The position numbers and the translations under genes were made by a program. 10,797 bases of DNA from Flavobacterium sp. (lineage in GTDB: Bacteria; Bacteroidota; Bacteroidia; Flavobacteriales; Flavobacteriaceae): positions 1 to 10,797 of the forward strand of contig SEBM01000089.1 of the NCBI GenBank assembly GCA_004296145.1, read 5' to 3'. Positions 7,172-10,797 of this stretch are shown piece after piece. Each line of letters begins with the position of its first letter. Within the stretch, counting starts at the first letter, position 1. The notes under the pieces were generated by a model. That model was not told where the DNA came from, did not search any database, and saw nothing but the letters and a program-made list of their open reading frames with translations.

Positions 7172-9457
7172 ATGAAAATAAAGAGTTTGATTTTTTTAGG
7201 GTTAATGCAATTCTGTGTTTTTATAAATGCACAAAATAAAGCGTTGGATCCTGTAGAATATGTAAATACTTTAATGGGCACGCAATCATTGTACAGTCTT
7301 TCTAACGGAAATACGTATCCTGCAATTTGCCGGCCGTGGGGAATGAATTTCTGGACGCCACAAACCGGAAAAATGGGTGATGGCTGGGCATATACCTATA
7401 CAGCAGAAAAAATCAGAGGATTTAAGCAAACACACCAGCCGTCGCCATGGATGAACGATTACGGACAGTTTTCGATCATGCCGGTTACAGGTAAATCGGT
7501 TTTTAATGAAGATGAAAGAGCCAGCTGGTTCAGTCATAAAGCAGAAACGGCAAAACCTTATTATTATAGTGTTTACCTTGCCGATTATGATGTTACAACA
7601 GAAATTACCACAACAGAAAGAGCGGCACATTTTCAGGTTACATTTCCGGATAACGAGAAATCTTCTATTGTAATTGATGCTTTTGATAAAGCTTCGTATA
7701 TCAAAATAATTCCATCAGAAAATAAAGTTATTGGTTATACAACCCGCAACAGTGGCGGAGTTCCTCAGAATTTTAAAAACTATTTTGTATTGCAATTTGA
7801 CAAGCCGTTTGCCAACAATTCGACATGGAATGATAAAACGTTGACAAAAGATAAATTAGAATCAACGGGCATTCACGTAGGTGCAATAATTGGTTTTAAA
7901 ACTCAGAAAGGAGAGAAAGTAAATATAAAAGTTGCTTCGTCTTTTATCAGTCCAGAACAGGCGGAGTTAAATTTAAAGAATGAATTAGGCTCTTCAACAT
8001 TTGAAGAAACAGTAGAACAATCTAAAAAGGAGTGGAATAAAGTTTTAGGAAAAATAACAGTTGAAGATAATAACACAGAGCAATTAAAGACTTTTTATTC
8101 CTGTTTGTACCGCACAGTTTGTTTTCCTCAAAAGCAATATGAGATAGACAAAAATGGTGATATTGTGCATTACAGTCCATACAACGGAAAAGTTTTACCA
8201 GGATATATGTTTGCAGGAACCGGATTTTGGGATACTTTTCGTGCTTTATATCCTTTGCTAAATCTGGTTTATCCTTCTATAAATAAGGAAATGCAGGAAG
8301 GCTTAATCAATGATTATAAAGAAGGAGGATTTTTGCCGGAATGGTCTAGTCCGGGGTTTAGAAATGTAATGGTCGGAAACAATTCTGCTTCAGTAGTTTC
8401 TGAAGCTTATGTCAAAGGTTTGAGAGGATACGATATTAATACTTTGTATGAAGCCTTGCTGCATGGTGCCGAAAACGAAGGTCCAATGGATGCCGTAGGA
8501 AGAAAAGGGGTAAATTATTATAATACTTTGGGTTATGTTCCGTATGATGTCAAAATCAATGAAAATGCCGCCAGAACTTTAGAATATGCGTATGATGATT
8601 TTGCAATCTGGAAATTAGCCAAAGCCTTAGATCGTCCGAACAAAGAAATTAAATTTTTCGAAAAAAGAATGCTCAATTATAAAAATCTATTCGACCCAAA
8701 ACTCGGACTGATGAGCGGAAGAAACAAAGATGGAAGCTTTCCTGCAAAATTTAATCCGTTAAAATGGGGAGACGCATTTACAGAAGGAAACAGCTGGCAT
8801 TACAGCTGGAGTGTATTTCATGATATTCAGGGTTTAATAGATTTGATGGGCGGAGAGAAAGCATTTACAGCCAAATTAGACGCTGTTTTTACCACACCTC
8901 CGGTTTTTGATGATAGTTATTATGGAGAAGTTATTCACGAAATTCGCGAAATGCAAATCATGAATATGGGACAATATGCACACGGAAATCAGCCAATTCA
9001 GCACATGATTTATTTATATAATTATGCCGGAGAACCTTGGAAAACACAATATTGGACAAGAGAAGTCATAAACCGTTTGTACAAACCAACTCCCGACGGA
9101 TATTGCGGGGACGAAGACAACGGACAAACTTCTGCCTGGTATATTTTTTCTGCAATGGGATTTTATCCCGTTTGTCCTGCTAGAGAAGAATATGTTTTGG
9201 GCGCACCTTTATTTAAGAAAACAACGGTTCAGTTTGAAAACGGAAAACAGCTTATTATTAATGCTCCCGACAATTCGGATATTAACAGATATGTAGATAA
9301 ATTAAAATGGGATAATTCAAAATACACTAAAAATTACATTAACCATTTTGAGATTCTGGAAGGCGGAGAATTAAATTTTGACATGACCAGTTCTCCAAAT
9401 TTACAACGCGGTACATCAGCAGGAGATTATCCCTATTCTTATTCAAATTCAAAATAA
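7172..9457 (+). CDS. GH92 family secreted exo-alpha-1,2-mannosidase (predicted)
   Basis: Second Ca2+-dependent GH92 enzyme, 761 residues, with a signal peptide ending near INA-QN (residue 20), so periplasmic. The N-terminal domain shows YVNTLMGTQS, then GFKQTHQPSPWMNDYG with Trp93. The catalytic domain shows FWDTFR (W353-R357), GNNS (402-405), EGNSWHYSW with Glu538, VIHEIREMQ with His589-Glu590, GQYAHGNQPIQH (600-611) and CGDEDNGQTSAWYIF with Asp647 and Asp649. As I recall the numbering for Bacteroides thetaiotaomicron Bt3990, its catalytic acid is Glu533, candidate base residues are Asp642/Asp644, and +1-subsite residues are Trp88/His584/Glu585. All six map here at a constant offset of +5, which argues strongly for alpha-1,2 specificity. 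It is the last gene of the PUL, 131 bp after the other GH92 gene, and is closed by a strong terminator. It is only distantly similar to its neighbour, so it is not a recent tandem copy. Confidence 0.95.
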   Translation: MKIKSLIFLGLMQFCVFINAQNKALDPVEYVNTLMGTQSLYSLSNGNTYPAICRPWGMNFWTPQTGKMGDGWAYTYTAEKIRGFKQTHQPSPWMNDYGQFSIMPVTGKSVFNEDERASWFSHKAETAKPYYYSVYLADYDVTTEITTTERAAHFQVTFPDNEKSSIVIDAFDKASYIKIIPSENKVIGYTTRNSGGVPQNFKNYFVLQFDKPFANNSTWNDKTLTKDKLESTGIHVGAIIGFKTQKGEKVNIKVASSFISPEQAELNLKNELGSSTFEETVEQSKKEWNKVLGKITVEDNNTEQLKTFYSCLYRTVCFPQKQYEIDKNGDIVHYSPYNGKVLPGYMFAGTGFWDTFRALYPLLNLVYPSINKEMQEGLINDYKEGGFLPEWSSPGFRNVMVGNNSASVVSEAYVKGLRGYDINTLYEALLHGAENEGPMDAVGRKGVNYYNTLGYVPYDVKINENAARTLEYAYDDFAIWKLAKALDRPNKEIKFFEKRMLNYKNLFDPKLGLMSGRNKDGSFPAKFNPLKWGDAFTEGNSWHYSWSVFHDIQGLIDLMGGEKAFTAKLDAVFTTPPVFDDSYYGEVIHEIREMQIMNMGQYAHGNQPIQHMIYLYNYAGEPWKTQYWTREVINRLYKPTPDGYCGDEDNGQTSAWYIFSAMGFYPVCPAREEYVLGAPLFKKTTVQFENGKQLIINAPDNSDINRYVDKLKWDNSKYTKNYINHFEILEGGELNFDMTSSPNLQRGTSAGDYPYSYSNSK

Positions 9458-9460
9458 AAT

Positions 9461-9515
9461 TTTCCAAAAAAAAATGGTCTGCTTATTTAATAAACAGACC
9501 ATTTTTTTTTGGAAA
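9461..9515. terminator. Bidirectional intrinsic terminator between convergent genes
   Basis: This is a perfect 21-bp inverted repeat: TTTCCAAAAAAAAATGGTCTG (9461-9481, 21 bp) and its exact complement at 9495-9515, around a 13-nt loop (9482-9494). The core GGTCTG/CAGACC stem is flanked by nine A on the left and nine T on the right, so either strand gives a hairpin followed by a U-tract. It begins 3 bp after the second GH92 stop and ends 6 bp before the stop of the minus-strand dehydrogenase. It serves both transcription units and marks the downstream end of the PUL. Confidence 0.93.
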
Positions 9516-9521
9516 CAGAAT

Positions 9522-10691
9522 TTATTTCCACGGATCAAGAACGACTTTTACACAGCCGTCGGTACGTTTTTTAAAAATATCATAAGCATGTGCAATTTCA
9601 GACAATGGCATTGTGTGCGTAATAATATCATCCAGTTTTACTTTTCCCTCAACAACATATTCTAATAATTTATCGATGTGTTTTTGCGCCGGAGCCTGCC
9701 CGCCTTTTAAAGTAATTCCTTTATCAAAAAATTGTCCGATCGGGAAATTGTCATATAAAGAAGGATAAACGCCTAATACAGATACAATTCCGCCACGACG
9801 GACAGCACTCATACAAGCTTCAAGCACTTTTACAGAACCTTTTTCGAGATTAATCACAGCTTTTGCCCTGTCGACAAAACTACGATCAGGCTCAAAGCCT
9901 ACAGCATCAATACAAACATCTGCACCACGGCCTTTTGTATGTTCCCTAATTTGCTCCACAACATCTTTAGCACCATCTTCCCATAAAATGGTTTCACAAC
10001 CAGTAGTTTGTTTTGCCTTATCAAGACGATATTGTAGTGTATCAATCACAAAAACTTTTTCGGCACCTCTCAAAAACGCACTTTTTGCCGCCATAAGACC
10101 AACTGGGCCAGAGCCAAAAATAGCAACGCTTTCACCTCCTTTAACTTCACCCCAGTCAACTCCTGTATAGCCTGTCGGAAAAATATCGGTAAGAAATAAA
10201 ACCTGTTCATCTGTTAGAAAATCAGGAACAACGCGCGGACCAAAATTAGCATAAGGAACACGAACATATTGTGCTTGTCCGCCATCATAACCACCGTATA
10301 GATCCGTGTAGCCAAATAACGCACCACCTTTTTCTGTCAGAACTCCGCCTTCGGGGCCATAATGTTCGGGATTACTATGTTCGCAATGTCCCGGCAAATC
10401 GTGATTGCAAAAAAAGCATGATCCACATGCTATCGGAAAAGGAACTACGACGCGATCACCAACTTTTAAGTGGGTAACATCCCTGCCGACTTCTTCGACA
10501 ATTCCCATAAATTCATGACCCAAAACCATTGGTCTTGGCTGTGGAAATCCACCGGAATAAATATGCAGATCAGATCCGCAGATAGCTGTCGATGTTACTT
10601 TAAGAATAATATCGTCCTGAGCTTTTAATCGTGGATCATCTACCGTATCGTACTGAATAGAACCCGGTCCGTGTATAACTGCTGCTTTCAT
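9522..10691 (-). CDS. Zinc-dependent medium-chain alcohol dehydrogenase, glutathione-independent formaldehyde dehydrogenase-like
   Basis: Cytosolic NAD(P)-dependent oxidoreductase of the medium-chain dehydrogenase/reductase superfamily, 389 residues. Catalytic zinc ligands are Cys38 (AICGSDLH) and His59 with Glu60 (VLGHE). The third is probably Asp169 in TDIFPTGYTG, the motif that carries the Asp ligand in Pseudomonas putida formaldehyde dehydrogenase. Structural zinc is held by four cysteines, 89, 92, 95 and 103 (ACGSCFFC...GHC). The Rossmann fold has FGSGPVG (192-198), and Asp217 ends the second strand (VFVID), which favours NAD+ over NADP+. The long insert at about 104-145 and the PTGYTG motif are typical of the formaldehyde dehydrogenase-like branch. 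The true substrate is uncertain, with aldehyde dismutation or oxidation of another short alcohol possible. The start MKAAVIHGPG is the usual family N-terminus. It converges on the PUL and shows no functional link to it. Confidence 0.92.
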   Translation of the reverse strand: MKAAVIHGPGSIQYDTVDDPRLKAQDDIILKVTSTAICGSDLHIYSGGFPQPRPMVLGHEFMGIVEEVGRDVTHLKVGDRVVVPFPIACGSCFFCNHDLPGHCEHSNPEHYGPEGGVLTEKGGALFGYTDLYGGYDGGQAQYVRVPYANFGPRVVPDFLTDEQVLFLTDIFPTGYTGVDWGEVKGGESVAIFGSGPVGLMAAKSAFLRGAEKVFVIDTLQYRLDKAKQTTGCETILWEDGAKDVVEQIREHTKGRGADVCIDAVGFEPDRSFVDRAKAVINLEKGSVKVLEACMSAVRRGGIVSVLGVYPSLYDNFPIGQFFDKGITLKGGQAPAQKHIDKLLEYVVEGKVKLDDIITHTMPLSEIAHAYDIFKKRTDGCVKVVLDPWK

Positions 10692-10746
10692 ATGTAAGTG
10701 TTTTAAAATTAAAGTTTTAAAGTTCTAATTAAAACTAAAATTATTC
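10692..10746 (-). promoter_or_regulatory. Leader of the dehydrogenase gene; no recognisable promoter
   Basis: An A/T-dominated 55-bp spacer lies upstream of the minus-strand dehydrogenase start. Read on the minus strand it contains TAATTTTA and TAGTTTTA, which resemble but do not match the TAnnTTTG -7 consensus, and no Shine-Dalgarno sequence. If the edge reading frame is a real gene, the dehydrogenase may be co-transcribed with it and need no promoter here. Confidence 0.25.
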
Positions 10747-10797
10747 TTACATCATTTTACCCAGAACTTCTATCATTACGGCATTTATACTGTTAAC
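10747..10797 (-). CDS. Possible C-terminal end of a minus-strand gene (partial)
   Basis: Read from the right edge on the minus strand, one frame is open for 16 codons and ends in TAA at 10749-10747, giving VNSINAVMIEVLGKMM. The other two minus-strand frames stop within the first four codons. The amino-acid mix is protein-like and the gap to the dehydrogenase start is 55 bp in the same direction, as in an operon. It is too short to identify, and a chance open frame of this length is quite possible. Confidence 0.35.
   Translation of the reverse strand, partial: VNSINAVMIEVLGKMM

Noticed and set aside
7172..7237. Lipoprotein signal in the second GH92 protein (Cys15)
   Set aside because: The context GLMQFC lacks a proper lipobox (small residues at -1 and -3), and the hydrophobic core continues past the Cys to a good signal peptidase I site at INA-QN.
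7286..7630. Open frame of 114 codons on the minus strand within the second GH92 gene
   Set aside because: It is a Cys/Arg/Phe-rich translation lying fully antisense to conserved GH92 sequence, with no leader and no family resemblance. It is a shadow of the real gene.
9474..9665. Plus-strand open frame starting in the terminator
   Set aside because: It begins inside the perfect hairpin and overlaps the conserved C-terminus of the dehydrogenase antisense. Its translation is low-complexity at the start and has no recognisable features.
9522..10691. Membership of the dehydrogenase in the mannoside PUL
   Set aside because: It is on the opposite strand, separated by a bidirectional terminator, and zinc formaldehyde/alcohol dehydrogenases have no step in mannoside breakdown.

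Overview
The window looks like part of a Flavobacterium-type (Bacteroidota) chromosome. The evidence is AT-rich DNA, A-rich leaders in place of Shine-Dalgarno sequences, an adjacent SusC/SusD pair with typical family signatures, and intergenic short-period inverted repeats. The genus assignment is inference; the phylum is close to certain.

Region 1 (about 1-9460, + strand) is a compact polysaccharide utilisation locus (PUL). It holds a SusC-type TonB-dependent outer-membrane transporter (22-3120), a SusD-type surface glycan-binding lipoprotein 10 bp downstream (3131-4648), and two secreted family GH92 calcium-dependent exo-alpha-mannosidases (4764-7040 and 7172-9457). The likely flow is that SusD captures a mannose-rich glycan at the surface, SusC imports it, and the two GH92 enzymes trim alpha-mannosides in the periplasm. 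High-mannose N-glycans or fungal mannan fragments are plausible substrates. The two GH92 enzymes are divergent. The second keeps six active-site residues at a constant +5 offset from the recalled numbering of the alpha-1,2-mannosidase Bt3990. The first lacks the +1-subsite residues and probably cuts another linkage. No endo-acting enzyme, mannose transporter or regulator is visible, and the window starts right at the susC leader.

The spacer before each GH92 gene is filled by an imperfect inverted repeat built from short units. The first (4655-4743) has an 8-bp period and the second (7051-7141) a 7-bp period. They share architecture but not sequence, and neither is followed by a U-tract. These are the most unusual features of the window.

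Region 2 (9461-9515) is a perfect 21-bp stem with A/T tracts, read as a bidirectional terminator between convergent transcription units.

Region 3 (9522-10797, - strand) holds a zinc-dependent medium-chain alcohol dehydrogenase of the glutathione-independent formaldehyde dehydrogenase-like type. At the very edge is what may be the last 16 codons of another minus-strand gene. This region appears unrelated to the PUL.
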